A stretch of 24,342 nucleotides of DNA from positions 1 to 24,342 of IMG/VR virus record IMGVR_UViG_3300021440_000119. One strand, 5' to 3'. Both the position numbers and the translations under genes were made by a program. The stretch comes from a virus. The notes under the pieces were generated by a model. It was not told the origin of the DNA. It did no database searches and was given only the letters and a program-made list of their open reading frames with translations. This document shows positions 12,811-21,231 of this stretch, one piece after another (position 1 is the stretch's first letter; each line of letters begins with the position of its first letter).

Positions 12811-15399
12811 ATGGCGTTCCTCAGATATGACATCAGTGTAATTGGCGTCGACAAGGTTCGGCAGGCGATCCGCCAGGTCGAGTCCGAGGTCGAAGGCGTC
12901 GGCCGGCGCCAAGTGCTGCACGACCCCCTAGGGCGCCGCATGCCTCGCGGAAAAGGCCCCCTAGGCGCGAACGACAACGCCAGCACCCGTACCGCAGAGG
13001 CCCTTTACCGCCGACAAGAGCGCTACCAAGACCGCCTCAACAAGGCAGAGCGCCTGTCCAATGACCGGAATGCGACGTCTCAGTACCGGCAGCAGCTGAA
13101 AGCGCAGAAGAAGCTGCGCGGCGCCAATGACAACGCCGACTTGAAGTCAGCCGAGGCCGATTACCGTCGCCGTGAGACGCATCGCGCCCGTATGCGCGGT
13201 GTGAATGATAACGCCAGCGCCAAATCTGCAGCTGCAATTGCTGCCCAAGAAGAGAAGCTGAGGGCGGCGGCCATTCAGCGTGAAGAGCGCACGCGTCTCC
13301 GCATGGCGGATCGCGTGGCGCAGGCTGAGTATCGTGGCCGACTGCAGACCGCGAACACGACCAAGACTGTACTGGGCAACACCGCGTCGAAGGTCGCGTC
13401 CATCGGCAAGAGTGCTCTGGCTCTGACAGGCCTCGGCGGCGGGGCGCTGTTCGCGTTGTCGGTCCACTCCGTAGCTTCGCAGCATGCGAAGGCAGCGGAC
13501 CTGGCAAACCAGCTCGAGGGGCGTGACGCGACGCCCAAGTCCTTGGAGGCCACCAAGCGTAACGTTCTGGCCTACGCGAGGTCGACGCGGGGTTTCGCCA
13601 CCGAGGAAGTCCTGGGCGCCATGAGTGCCTTCCAAGAGCAAGCGGGCGAGCCCGTTGCCACCAAGCAAATTGCTCCCCATCTCACGGAGATGGCCCTTGC
13701 CACGGGCTCCGATGTAGAGACCCTCGGTAAGATGGATGCGTCTCTGTTCCGTTCGCTGCGCAACGGTGCGGGCGGCGCTGAGCTCAGTGTCGAGGCGCTA
13801 ATCGCAGCCGTGGATGTCCTAAACCGCAAGTTTGCGGCCATGGGGCAGAAGGGCGCTGTCGAGTTGAAGGACATGGCTCATCTAGGGCCTGAACTCGCCG
13901 AGGTTTCGGCGGACTACGCCGGTAACCGCTTCCAGAATATCGTCAGTTCGGCCGCGGCGCTGCAGAATGTTCGGCAGTATACGACTTCGCCCGACGAGGC
14001 GATGACCTCGCTGCAGAACCTGAAGAACGACCTCTACAACCACACAGACGAAGCCCGGCAGTTGATGGTCTCCCGCGGTATCAAGGGCGACGTCTGGGAG
14101 AACCGCGAGCATCGCAAGCTGCTGCCTTTTGAGCAGTTGATGCCGAAGCTTATCGACGCCACTGGCGGCGATATGGAGAAACTCAACAAGATCGCCAACG
14201 TTCGTGGCACTCGGGCGTACAAGGCCTACATCGACCCGTACAACACGGCGCTCGACAAGGCCCGGTCCGAAGGCAAGAGTGAGAAAGAAGCCCGCGCCGC
14301 AGGGCGCGCGGCGGTCGTAGCCAAACACCGGGAGTTCCAAGGCCTCGAGCAAACCCGAGAAGAGGTCAAGGCCAAAGCGGACTTCCGCATGGCGGAGCCG
14401 GACAAGGCCTTCGAAGCGCAGATGCGGAACCTGACGCAGGTCGTCGGGGAAACGCTTCTGCCGCAGCTGGCAGCATTGATTCCTTCGATCGCGAAGCTTG
14501 TGCCTTACATGCAGTCGTTGGCAGAGGCAACGGTCAAGGCCGCGAAGTGGATCTCCGAGTCCCCTTGGGAGGCGGGTCTTTTAGCCATCGGCACGGTTCT
14601 CGCCGCGGAAATAGCCAAGGCTGGAATTAGCGGTATTATTTCGGCGGGGCTTCAGCGTCTTCTCGTAGGTGCGGCACCCGCCGCGATCACGGCAGCTACA
14701 GCGGCCACAGCGGCCACAGCGGCCACAGCGGCCACAGCGGCCACAGCAGCAACGGCGGCCACGGCGGCCACAGCGGCCCCTACTGCAGCAGTTGCAGGGG
14801 CCGCGGCATTGCCTGCACTAGCCAAGGCGGCGCCTCTCGCAGCGGGGCTTTTGGCCCCTGTTGCCATAGGCGCAGCTTTAGGCATTGGTGCCTACGCAGG
14901 CATCGCCGTGGGCGGGCGCAACACCTACGACAAAGCCAACGCCGACACCTCGCATGTCATGAAGACCTTGGGGGCAGCCCAAGGTGGAGACCTCGAGAAG
15001 ACCATTGGCTACGCCGAGATACGGCTGAAGCAAATCAAGGACGAGGCCGGAATGTTTGGCTCGTTCATGGACTTGTTCGGAGCTGGGCCGGAGGCGGAAA
15101 TCAAAGGCCTCGAGGAACAGATCAAGACCAAGAAGGCTGAGTATCAGTACTGGCTGAACAACGGCAAGCGCGAAACCGAGGACATGCGCAAGAACAATGA
15201 GGCGCGTGCATGGCAAGAGAAGAACGGCGACGGTGGGGTGAACCGCCAAGAAGATCTTCAGATCCTCGGCAAAGTGTTTGACAGCGCCGCGAACAAGATT
15301 GTGGCCTCAAATGAAGCCATGGCGCGGGCCGTAGCCGGCGGCTCGCCAAGTACGACTCTCAACACAGGCTATCAGCCTTCACAACCGACGGTCAAGTAA
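12811..15399 (+). CDS. Tail tape measure protein
   Basis: Predicted 862 residues, the longest gene in the window. Tape measure proteins set tail length and are later ejected to help DNA cross the inner membrane. The N-terminus (MAFLRYDISVIGVDKVRQAI) is typical. Residues about 52-155 are four 26-residue charged helical repeats, and most of the rest is long helix. Hydrophobic stretches lie at about 586-657 (including an Ala-Ala-Thr repeat at 628-657) and about 662-702, rich in Ala/Gly, suited to membrane insertion. No lysozyme or peptidase motif is evident. The ATG at 12811 has no real Shine-Dalgarno sequence and starts 4 nt after the tRNA-like element; at most a GAG at 12801-12803 inside the acceptor stem could serve. 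Confidence 0.9.
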   Translation: MAFLRYDISVIGVDKVRQAIRQVESEVEGVGRRQVLHDPLGRRMPRGKGPLGANDNASTRTAEALYRRQERYQDRLNKAERLSNDRNATSQYRQQLKAQKKLRGANDNADLKSAEADYRRRETHRARMRGVNDNASAKSAAAIAAQEEKLRAAAIQREERTRLRMADRVAQAEYRGRLQTANTTKTVLGNTASKVASIGKSALALTGLGGGALFALSVHSVASQHAKAADLANQLEGRDATPKSLEATKRNVLAYARSTRGFATEEVLGAMSAFQEQAGEPVATKQIAPHLTEMALATGSDVETLGKMDASLFRSLRNGAGGAELSVEALIAAVDVLNRKFAAMGQKGAVELKDMAHLGPELAEVSADYAGNRFQNIVSSAAALQNVRQYTTSPDEAMTSLQNLKNDLYNHTDEARQLMVSRGIKGDVWENREHRKLLPFEQLMPKLIDATGGDMEKLNKIANVRGTRAYKAYIDPYNTALDKARSEGKSEKEARAAGRAAVVAKHREFQGLEQTREEVKAKADFRMAEPDKAFEAQMRNLTQVVGETLLPQLAALIPSIAKLVPYMQSLAEATVKAAKWISESPWEAGLLAIGTVLAAEIAKAGISGIISAGLQRLLVGAAPAAITAATAATAATAATAATAATAATAATAATAAPTAAVAGAAALPALAKAAPLAAGLLAPVAIGAALGIGAYAGIAVGGRNTYDKANADTSHVMKTLGAAQGGDLEKTIGYAEIRLKQIKDEAGMFGSFMDLFGAGPEAEIKGLEEQIKTKKAEYQYWLNNGKRETEDMRKNNEARAWQEKNGDGGVNRQEDLQILGKVFDSAANKIVASNEAMARAVAGGSPSTTLNTGYQPSQPTVK
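12964..13275 (+). repeat. Four 78-bp (26-residue) repeats in the tape measure N-terminal region
   Basis: Units begin at residues 52, 78, 104 and 130 of the tape measure protein. Units 1, 3 and 4 open with GANDNAS, GANDNAD and GVNDNAS; unit 2 is degenerate but keeps A, R, A, Y, R and Q at the matching positions (for example YRRQ in unit 1, YRQQ in unit 2, YRRR in unit 3). A regular period of 26 suits a coiled-coil rod and is consistent with growth by internal duplication. Confidence 0.65.
14692..14781 (+). repeat. 9-bp tandem repeat (GCGGCCACA) in the tape measure gene
   Basis: Ten in-frame 9-bp units encode Ala-Ala-Thr (the last Ala-Ala-Pro). Five consecutive units (14701-14745) are perfect GCGGCCACA; flanking units are GCAGCTACA, GCAGCAACG, GCGGCCACG, GCGGCCACA and GCGGCCCCT. 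This is a slippage-prone minisatellite between two hydrophobic segments of the protein. Confidence 0.9.
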
Positions 15400-15400
15400 C

Positions 15401-16405
15401 ATGGCAACCCCTAAACAGACGGGCGGGTTCAACAGCGCTGCTTATGGCCAGTCCCGTAAAGAGGGGGCGGCTGAGCAGGCAGAACGAGCTGTACCTGCGT
15501 TCGACAAGCTCCCGCATGCGGTCTGGCGAACCATCACGTTCCCAATATCTGAGAGGTCCGTGCGGTTCGCGCACGAGGGCACGGACCATCAGTTCATCTA
15601 CCGCGATGGCGTGGCTGTCGAGATGATGGGTGCGGGGCCTCGGGTTTTTACGTACACCGTCCCCTTCCGGGACGGTGTTACGAAGGGCCCGTATGGCAAC
15701 GTCGGTGCTGACTCAACCCCTGCGCTGTTCTCGGCCTGGCTTTTGAAGTTCTGGAACTCGTACTACAGCGACAAGTCCCCCGGGCCGTTGTACGACCCGG
15801 TGTACGGCGACCTAATTTGCGTTCCCCAGGAATGGGATGAGACATCGGATGCGCAGGCGCGTGATGGTGTCACTGTCCGGGTGTCGTTCAAGGAACATAC
15901 GCCACCTGATGGAGAAGCCCCACGGCTTGACAACACCCTCGACCAGATCAAGGCAGGGGCCGTTCGTCTCGATGATGAGGTCGATCGCATCGATTGGAAG
16001 GTGCAAGAGGACTCGCCCAATGCCCAGAACGATTTGTTCAGTACCATTGCCGGGGTAATCCAAAAAGGCAACTACCAGATGAATCGCGCCAAAGGGCGCA
16101 TTCAAGGGGTCGTTGAGCGCATACGTCGCGTGGAGGACGCCGCGGCCGAGGCTGAGAAAACTGCCACATCTGGTGCAGGATTTCTTCGTGAGCAGGCTCG
16201 GATCCTTCGGTTGAAGACTTTGCGGCTCACTTCCTCGGCCGTAGTCGGGGGCCGTCGTGTTCGAACCAAGGCTCGGAACTCGGACTCGACGGTCATCAAC
16301 GAGGCGGCCAAGGCTGGTATGACGATCGAAGAGTTCCTGAATCTGAACCCAGAGCTTGCCGGGTCTCTGATCATCAAGCGGGGCACAATCTTCAAGGTGT
16401 ACTGA
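15401..16405 (+). CDS. Mu gpN-like tail/DNA circularization protein with C-terminal LysM-like segment
   Basis: Predicted 334 residues. It follows the tape measure gene directly (one base after its stop), where Mu-type phages encode gpN (DNA circularization / tail hub-proximal protein). The N-terminal part (about 40-170) contains PISERSVRFAHEGTDHQFIYRDG and further strand-rich sequence, consistent with that family. The middle is helical and charged. The last 40 residues resemble a LysM-like domain (INEAAKAGMTIEEFLNLNPEL, then LIIKRGTIFKVY), which could bind peptidoglycan or hold the protein in the baseplate. No good ribosome site precedes the ATG, so translation may depend on coupling to the tape measure stop. 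Stop/start overlap with the next gene is TGATG. Confidence 0.72.
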   Translation: MATPKQTGGFNSAAYGQSRKEGAAEQAERAVPAFDKLPHAVWRTITFPISERSVRFAHEGTDHQFIYRDGVAVEMMGAGPRVFTYTVPFRDGVTKGPYGNVGADSTPALFSAWLLKFWNSYYSDKSPGPLYDPVYGDLICVPQEWDETSDAQARDGVTVRVSFKEHTPPDGEAPRLDNTLDQIKAGAVRLDDEVDRIDWKVQEDSPNAQNDLFSTIAGVIQKGNYQMNRAKGRIQGVVERIRRVEDAAAEAEKTATSGAGFLREQARILRLKTLRLTSSAVVGGRRVRTKARNSDSTVINEAAKAGMTIEEFLNLNPELAGSLIIKRGTIFKVY

Positions 16406-17673
16406 TGGCGCGCAACACAGCAGACGAACCGATTCTTGAAGTCGTGCTCGAGAAAAGCGGCCGTGTGCTGAAGCCCAGCGAGTACTCTTACACGCAGGAC
16501 TTTCTGGACGCTACTGACTCGTTCTCGTTCACGATCTACTCCGAGAAGACCGAGGACCTTCACGGGCTCGAACTGCAGCCCGTGGAGCTGCTCATCGACG
16601 GCAAGCGGCAGATGCTAGGCCGCATCGAGAAGACGACCTGTGGCGGGGATCAGTACGGCAGCGCGGTGCATTGCGAAGGGCGGGACTACCTCGCCGATCT
16701 CGTGGAGTGTAACGTGGATCCGCTCACGATTCTACCCGAAGGCAAGAATCTTGAGCAGGCTATCCTTTACCTGGCGGGCCCTTGCGGCATCACCAAGATT
16801 GAGGACCAGTCCCCACGGTACACGACCCGCACAGGCAAATACGTCAACCCGATGGACGCCAAGCTTTCGTCGAAGCAGGTCAAAGACTTGCGGCCAGAGG
16901 CGGGCAAAGGGCTGATGGACGCCCTAACCACGTTGTGTGCGCGGTACGGGGTAATGATTCAGCCTGCGCTCGAGCGGGATACGGTGGTTGTGCAGGCCCC
17001 TTCCTACGAATGGGAATCACACAGTCGGCTTGTCCGCGGCATCGGCGCCACCAAGTCCAATCTGATCATCAGCGGTACGGCGTCTCGCGATTATTCCAAG
17101 GTGCCGACGCACTGCATCTTTACCGGCAAGCAGGGCAACGCCTCCGAGAAAGGCGGGGCCAAGGGCACAATGCGGGTCTGGGATCTCTTCGGCGATTGGA
17201 TCCCAGTCGCGGGTGATGAGCTCCGATCGATTCTGGAGAACGCTGTCTACCACGGCCGCGTGAATCCTGACGCGACGCGTGCCACGGAGGCGGCCCCCGG
17301 TGGGGTCATCTACCGCATGCTTTACTTCTTGGACAGGCATGCCAAGACGCAAGAGCAGATAGAGCGGTCGCAGCTCCGCGCCGTCAGCGAGCGTCTCAAG
17401 GACACACTTCGATACGAGGCTACGGTTCGGGGGCACGTCAACCCACAGTCAGGATACGTCTGGGGTTGTGACACGATGATCGATGTGGACGACTCCATGA
17501 CGAACGTCCACGAGCAGCTCTGGTGCCATCGGGCAGTGTTCGCCAACAGTTCGAAGAACGGCCCGACCACTACGCTGAGTATGATCCGCGGCGGCTCCTT
17601 TATGGTTTACGCCGACCCCATCGAGAACGTTCGGGTTTACCAGAAGCCCAAGCAAAGTGCGATACGCAAATGA
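16405..17673 (+). CDS. Baseplate hub protein (Mu gpP / gpD-like)
   Basis: Predicted 422 residues. Hub proteins join the tail tube to the spike at the centre of the baseplate and resemble T4 gp27. Support: size, order (after gpN-like, before gp45-like), and an N-terminal domain with YSYTQDFLDATDSFSFTIYS and LLIDGKRQMLGRIEKTTCGG, typical of the first barrel of these proteins. A later segment has ERDTVVVQAPSYEW and GATKSNLIISGTASRDY, as in gpP-like hubs. AAGGTG lies about 5 nt before the ATG at 16405, which overlaps the previous stop (TGATG). It ends in an ATGA overlap with the spike gene. Confidence 0.8.
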   Translation: MARNTADEPILEVVLEKSGRVLKPSEYSYTQDFLDATDSFSFTIYSEKTEDLHGLELQPVELLIDGKRQMLGRIEKTTCGGDQYGSAVHCEGRDYLADLVECNVDPLTILPEGKNLEQAILYLAGPCGITKIEDQSPRYTTRTGKYVNPMDAKLSSKQVKDLRPEAGKGLMDALTTLCARYGVMIQPALERDTVVVQAPSYEWESHSRLVRGIGATKSNLIISGTASRDYSKVPTHCIFTGKQGNASEKGGAKGTMRVWDLFGDWIPVAGDELRSILENAVYHGRVNPDATRATEAAPGGVIYRMLYFLDRHAKTQEQIERSQLRAVSERLKDTLRYEATVRGHVNPQSGYVWGCDTMIDVDDSMTNVHEQLWCHRAVFANSSKNGPTTTLSMIRGGSFMVYADPIENVRVYQKPKQSAIRK

Positions 17674-18449
17674 GTGACACAGATTTTGACATCTGCACAA
17701 TGGGCGAGGCCACGCTCAATGCCCAGACCAATGTCTTGACGGTCAAGCTTTCGCAAGAGGTCGGGCTTGATGGGGACTCGGAGCCCAAGGGCGCCGCACC
17801 GATGTTTCAGTGCCTGGGGGTGACTGCCATCCCCAACCCCCCGGATGACAAGGGCCATGCCGAAGGCGTCGTGATGATGCCTTGTGGCCCATACGTCTCT
17901 GGCATCGTCGGCGGCGTGGACACGCGTTGTGCCGAGGTCGTCGGCAAGATGACCAAGGGCGATACATGTCTACATGGCACGCACTCAGACCCCGATGTCC
18001 GAGCCCGAGTCTTCTGCAAGGAGAACCTCCTTGCAGTGCTGGTTGGCAACGACACCGCCATTGTGGTGGACCGCGGCAGCGGCGCCATCACGATCAACGA
18101 CGCCAGCGGTAACCAGTTCGAGATGTCCGAGGCCAATGGCATCTATATGGGCGAGTCCGGCGGCGCCTGGATGCAGCTCAAGGATGGTAAGATCACCCAA
18201 GGGCAAAGCGGTCTGACATTGGCCGGCGCCGTGAACATTGGTGATGCCACGGCCATGCCTGTGGCGCATTCCGTGCCCCTCATCACGTACATGACAGCGC
18301 TCGAGGTCCTCTTGACGACCATTGCCACAAACCTGGACCTCAAGCTCGTTCCTACACCAGGGGTTACGGTTCCTGCAGTGGCCGCGTTCACAGCCGCCAT
18401 GGTTGCCGTAAAGGCCATGCTGCCCACGATATTCACGAAAGCCAGCTGA
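17670..18449 (+). CDS. Baseplate spike / assembly protein (Mu gp45, gpV-like)
   Basis: Predicted 259 residues. Spike proteins form a trimeric needle under the hub that pierces the outer membrane. I set the start at the ATG at 17670, in an ATGA overlap with the hub stop; the frame is open further upstream only as a shadow of the hub gene. The segment VRARVFCKENLLAVLVGNDT followed by GSGAITINDASGNQFEMS is the strand-turn-strand pattern of the gp45-family beta-helix. The protein is Cys-rich for its class (FDICTMGE, MPCGPYV, GDTCLHGTH, VFCKEN). The C-terminal 60 residues are hydrophobic helix rather than a metal-binding tip, so the tip may be supplied by another protein, possibly the next gene. 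Confidence 0.8.
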   Translation: MSDTDFDICTMGEATLNAQTNVLTVKLSQEVGLDGDSEPKGAAPMFQCLGVTAIPNPPDDKGHAEGVVMMPCGPYVSGIVGGVDTRCAEVVGKMTKGDTCLHGTHSDPDVRARVFCKENLLAVLVGNDTAIVVDRGSGAITINDASGNQFEMSEANGIYMGESGGAWMQLKDGKITQGQSGLTLAGAVNIGDATAMPVAHSVPLITYMTALEVLLTTIATNLDLKLVPTPGVTVPAVAAFTAAMVAVKAMLPTIFTKAS

Positions 18450-18450
18450 C

Positions 18451-18774
18451 ATGTCCTTGTGCGCCTTCGTACTCCCGCCCATCCCAGGGCTGCCGTCGTT
18501 GGCGTTGCCGGCGTTCCCGCCCAGCTTTCCTATTCCGACGCTGCCGACGATCCCCGGCATCGACTTGGCGCTGGTCCTGCCGCCTATCCCGGGGCTGCCG
18601 GCATTGGCGTTGCCGGCATTCCCTCCCAGCTTTCCGATTCCGACATTGCCTACCATTCCGGGCATCGACCTAGCGCTGGTGCTGCCTCCCATCCCTGGCC
18701 TGCCCTCATTGTCGCTGCCGGCGTTCCCGCCCAATTTCCCCCTGCCGACGTTCCCCGTCTGCCCCTTGGACTAA
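18451..18774 (+). CDS. Proline-rich three-repeat protein (107 aa)
   Basis: Predicted 107 residues composed almost entirely of Pro, Leu, Ile, Phe, Ala, Gly and Ser with hardly any charge. After a six-residue start (MSLCAF), a 35-residue unit beginning VLPPIPGLP and containing LPAFPPSFPIPTLPTIPG is repeated twice in full and a third time for 31 residues, ending FPVCPLD. One Cys lies near each end (Cys4 and a second near the C-terminus). No signal peptide is seen. It starts one base after the spike stop with no strong ribosome site. Function is unrecognised. Placed between spike and gp46-like genes, it may be a spike accessory or tip, or a proline-rich connector in the baseplate. Codons diverge between repeats while the amino acids stay the same, so the protein is under selection. 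Confidence 0.75.
   Translation: MSLCAFVLPPIPGLPSLALPAFPPSFPIPTLPTIPGIDLALVLPPIPGLPALALPAFPPSFPIPTLPTIPGIDLALVLPPIPGLPSLSLPAFPPNFPLPTFPVCPLD
18469..18771 (+). repeat. 105-bp tandem repeat (2.9 copies) encoding the proline-rich protein
   Basis: Units are 18469-18573, 18574-18678 and 18679-18771. Many differences between units are at third codon positions (for example CCGCCC, CCGCCT and CCTCCC for Pro-Pro), showing old duplications held by protein-level selection rather than recent slippage. Confidence 0.9.
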
Positions 18775-18776
18775 CC

Positions 18777-19214
18777 ATGAATGGATGCGGACTTTTCCCC
18801 TACGGCTTCGGCTATGCCGGCATGGCCGAGGTCATCCCCCCGCCTGTAGACGAGTTGTCTCGGGCGGTTGACGGCGCGGCCTTCATCAACGCATGGGGCG
18901 ACTTCGAAGTAGACAATCAAGGTGATGTCGCCAAGACCACATACCTGAAGCAGCGTGTCGCGCTGCTTCTGCGGTCCGCCATGGGGTCCATTGCTGGGCA
19001 GCAAACCCTTGGCTTGCAGGTGCAAAGGGCCGTCGACAACTCTTGGCGGTACCGCATGACCCGCGCAGTGGAGAAGGCCCTGGCACCTGCGGTTCTTGAC
19101 GGCAGCATTGACATCATACGAGTCGTACTTCAGCAAACAACGAGTCTTAGGGCCAGCGTTACCGTCGTGTACATCGCGCGGGATACCGGCGAGGAACAAG
19201 AGGTGTCAATCTAA
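18777..19214 (+). CDS. Baseplate wedge protein (Mu gp46 / gp25-like)
   Basis: Predicted 145 residues. The gp25/gp46 class are small wedge proteins placed before the J-type baseplate gene. Features: VDELSRAVDGAAFINAWGDFEV near residues 24-45, a helical region TTYLKQRVALLLRSAMGS, then helix RYRMTRAVEKALAPAV and a final beta hairpin (IDIIRVVLQ and ASVTVVYIARDTGEE), as in the family. Start chosen at the ATG at 18777, two bases after the previous stop; ribosome site is weak. The stop overlaps the J-like start (TAATG). Identification relies strongly on gene order. Confidence 0.72.
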   Translation: MNGCGLFPYGFGYAGMAEVIPPPVDELSRAVDGAAFINAWGDFEVDNQGDVAKTTYLKQRVALLLRSAMGSIAGQQTLGLQVQRAVDNSWRYRMTRAVEKALAPAVLDGSIDIIRVVLQQTTSLRASVTVVYIARDTGEEQEVSI

Positions 19215-20683
19215 TGGCCCAAGCCACAGCAGTGAAACTTCTGACCGCAAAGGACTGGAAGCAGCAGATTCTGGACGACATTGAGCTACAAGCACTTGAT
19301 GCTGATGTCGCGGTGCCGCCTACGGCCGAAGGCTCGCACTTCGACCTGATGGCCACAGCTGATGCCAATGCGCTGGCGATGCTGACGGCCAATCAGGTAC
19401 TGCTTGACGCGGACTCTGATCCGACCAGGGCCACTGGCGATGCCCTCGACGAACTTCGTGAGGCCGCGGGGCTCCCAGAAATCACGACGCAGGCCGCCTC
19501 AGGATACCTCCAAGTCGGTACGACCGCGCTGAACCCTCTGGTTACCCCGGACGGGATGCGGATTCTTTGCCCGGGGGCGCTGACTGCGAAGTCCGTGGGT
19601 TCCCAGTCGGGGGTGATTACTGGCTCGATCATTCCTTTTGTCATGTCCACGCCGGGCATTCAGGGAAATCTAAAAGCCGGCACGAAGGTGCGATTCACGG
19701 ACCCCATCTCCGGGCTCAACTCGGACGCTGTGGTCACTGCAGACATGACCGACGGCACTGACGCGGAGAGCGATACTCGGAAGAGGCGGCGCATCATGAA
19801 CCGGAGGCAGAACGCCCCCGCCGCGGACAACTGGGGCAGGCTTCGCGAAGTGGCGCTCAGCGCCACGACCGCGGTCGATAACGCCTTCATCTACCCCGCA
19901 CTGGGCGGCGCGGGTTCGTGCAAAACCGTGTTGACAGCCCCGTGGCGGAACGGAGGCTCGGGGCAAACTCGTGTTGTTACCGCCCAGTCTATCGCGCTGG
20001 TCCGAGCGCTGTACGAAGATAACTTCTCCACTGACGATGCGCTGTACCACATCGAATCCTCCGTGGATGAGCCGGTTGATACGCGCATTCTAATCCGTCT
20101 CCAAGGCAGCGCGGCCTACTGGGCTGATGCCACGCCGTGGCCTACTGTGAACGCGACTATCTCGTCCGTGGTAAGTACCACGAACTTCCACATCACCTGC
20201 GCGTCCGCCACGACCGCGCCACCGGTGGGCACTACAGTGATGATTTGGAGTGTCGCCGATCTGGCCTTTCGCACTGCAGTGTTGCAGACGGTTTATACCG
20301 TGACTTCCACGGAGTACGCTGTGACGGTGGCAGGGTGGTCCGGTGGTGCCTTGACTTCGTTCACGGACGGCCTTTACCTGGGCCCCGCTTGCAAGAATGC
20401 GAAGGCGTACGGCGACAAGGCGCTCGATGTCTTCGGCGGGTTGACACCGGGCGAAGGGTGCTTGACGATTCAAAAGCCCCGCTCACTGCGCCGGCCTCTT
20501 GAGTCTCAGGACGAGCCCATGGCGTATGGCCCACAGGCATTTAATCAGATGATCTCCCCCTTTCCCGAGATCACGAGTGCCAGCATCGCATACGCGAACA
20601 AGACGGCGCCTACTGCGGTCAACCCTGACACCGCGCCTAACGTGCTTGTCCTGCGCAATCTCATGTTTGGAGTTATGCCATGA
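19214..20683 (+). CDS. Baseplate J-like protein (Mu gp47-like)
   Basis: Predicted 489 residues. J-type proteins form the wedge arms of the baseplate and correspond to part of T4 gp6. Typical elements are an N-terminal helical arm (LTAKDWKQQILDDIELQALD), GDALDELREAAGLPE, which matches the family motif near residue 80, and a long beta-rich centre with GNLKAGTKVRFTDPI (about 155-170). TRKRRRIMNRRQNAPAADNW leads into a region like the family's 'R...R...P...G...Y' segment. The ATG at 19214 overlaps the previous stop (TAATG), with AAGAGG about 10 nt upstream. Length is within the usual range for gp47-type proteins. Confidence 0.85.
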   Translation: MAQATAVKLLTAKDWKQQILDDIELQALDADVAVPPTAEGSHFDLMATADANALAMLTANQVLLDADSDPTRATGDALDELREAAGLPEITTQAASGYLQVGTTALNPLVTPDGMRILCPGALTAKSVGSQSGVITGSIIPFVMSTPGIQGNLKAGTKVRFTDPISGLNSDAVVTADMTDGTDAESDTRKRRRIMNRRQNAPAADNWGRLREVALSATTAVDNAFIYPALGGAGSCKTVLTAPWRNGGSGQTRVVTAQSIALVRALYEDNFSTDDALYHIESSVDEPVDTRILIRLQGSAAYWADATPWPTVNATISSVVSTTNFHITCASATTAPPVGTTVMIWSVADLAFRTAVLQTVYTVTSTEYAVTVAGWSGGALTSFTDGLYLGPACKNAKAYGDKALDVFGGLTPGEGCLTIQKPRSLRRPLESQDEPMAYGPQAFNQMISPFPEITSASIAYANKTAPTAVNPDTAPNVLVLRNLMFGVMP

Positions 20684-21231
20684 TTGTACCTGCCGGCGCT
20701 CCAGCTTGGACGCGAATTGCCCAAGCTTCTGACTACGGCGTAGTCCCAGACCTCCACAACCTGGGGGACTTCGGAGCCGTCAACGCCAAGACGGACATTA
20801 CTGCCGAAGAGTACGCCCGTCTCGCGACTGACTGCCTTGCAGCGGTTCGCGGGGCCCCGCTGTTCTGGCTCACCTTTGAGGTCGGGGCAGGCCCTGTCGC
20901 CAACGTACGGCAGTGCCAGCCGATGTGGGATTCGGCGAGTGGGGCCTACGCTGGAGCCACCCCGCCCAGCAGTTCGTTCCCAACCATTGTTTGGAACAGC
21001 GGCGCATCAGAATTCGCCCTGACCTTTCCCGGGCTGGTGGTGACGGTCAATACAGTGCGCTTTATCCGTGCGCTGGACCCTTTCTCCGTTGTGGGAGACT
21101 GCGCTATGGCAACACCGACCATTCACACCGCCAATGCGGTGAGCGCCGCAACCTGTCGCCTGGTAGACGGTGCCGAGCTTCGAATCGCGGGGGCCTTGAC
21201 GGGCGCTCTGATCTCTCTTGTCGTGAGGTAA
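20680..21231 (+). CDS. Hypothetical baseplate-associated protein (183 aa), related to the N-terminus of the next gene product
   Basis: Predicted 183 residues, beta-rich. It starts in an ATGA overlap with the J-like stop, with GGAG 7 nt upstream. Residues 40-60 (ITAEEYARLATDCLAAVRGAP) match residues 22-42 of the following gp48-like protein at 11 of 21 positions by hand alignment, and both continue into strand-rich sequence of similar length. This suggests duplication of an N-terminal domain. Mu has no gene at this place. A role in the baseplate rim or as a fibre connector is plausible but not shown. Confidence 0.6.
   Translation: MIVPAGAPAWTRIAQASDYGVVPDLHNLGDFGAVNAKTDITAEEYARLATDCLAAVRGAPLFWLTFEVGAGPVANVRQCQPMWDSASGAYAGATPPSSSFPTIVWNSGASEFALTFPGLVVTVNTVRFIRALDPFSVVGDCAMATPTIHTANAVSAATCRLVDGAELRIAGALTGALISLVVR

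Noticed and set aside
14692-14781. Possible CRISPR-like array
   Set aside because: Units are 9 bp with no spacers and are in frame with the tape measure gene; it is a coding minisatellite.
17985-18734. - strand frame with collagen-like Gly-rich repeats
   Set aside because: The repeats are only the antisense reading of the proline-rich 105-bp repeats; the + strand frame has the gene order, and the codon changes there preserve the amino acids.
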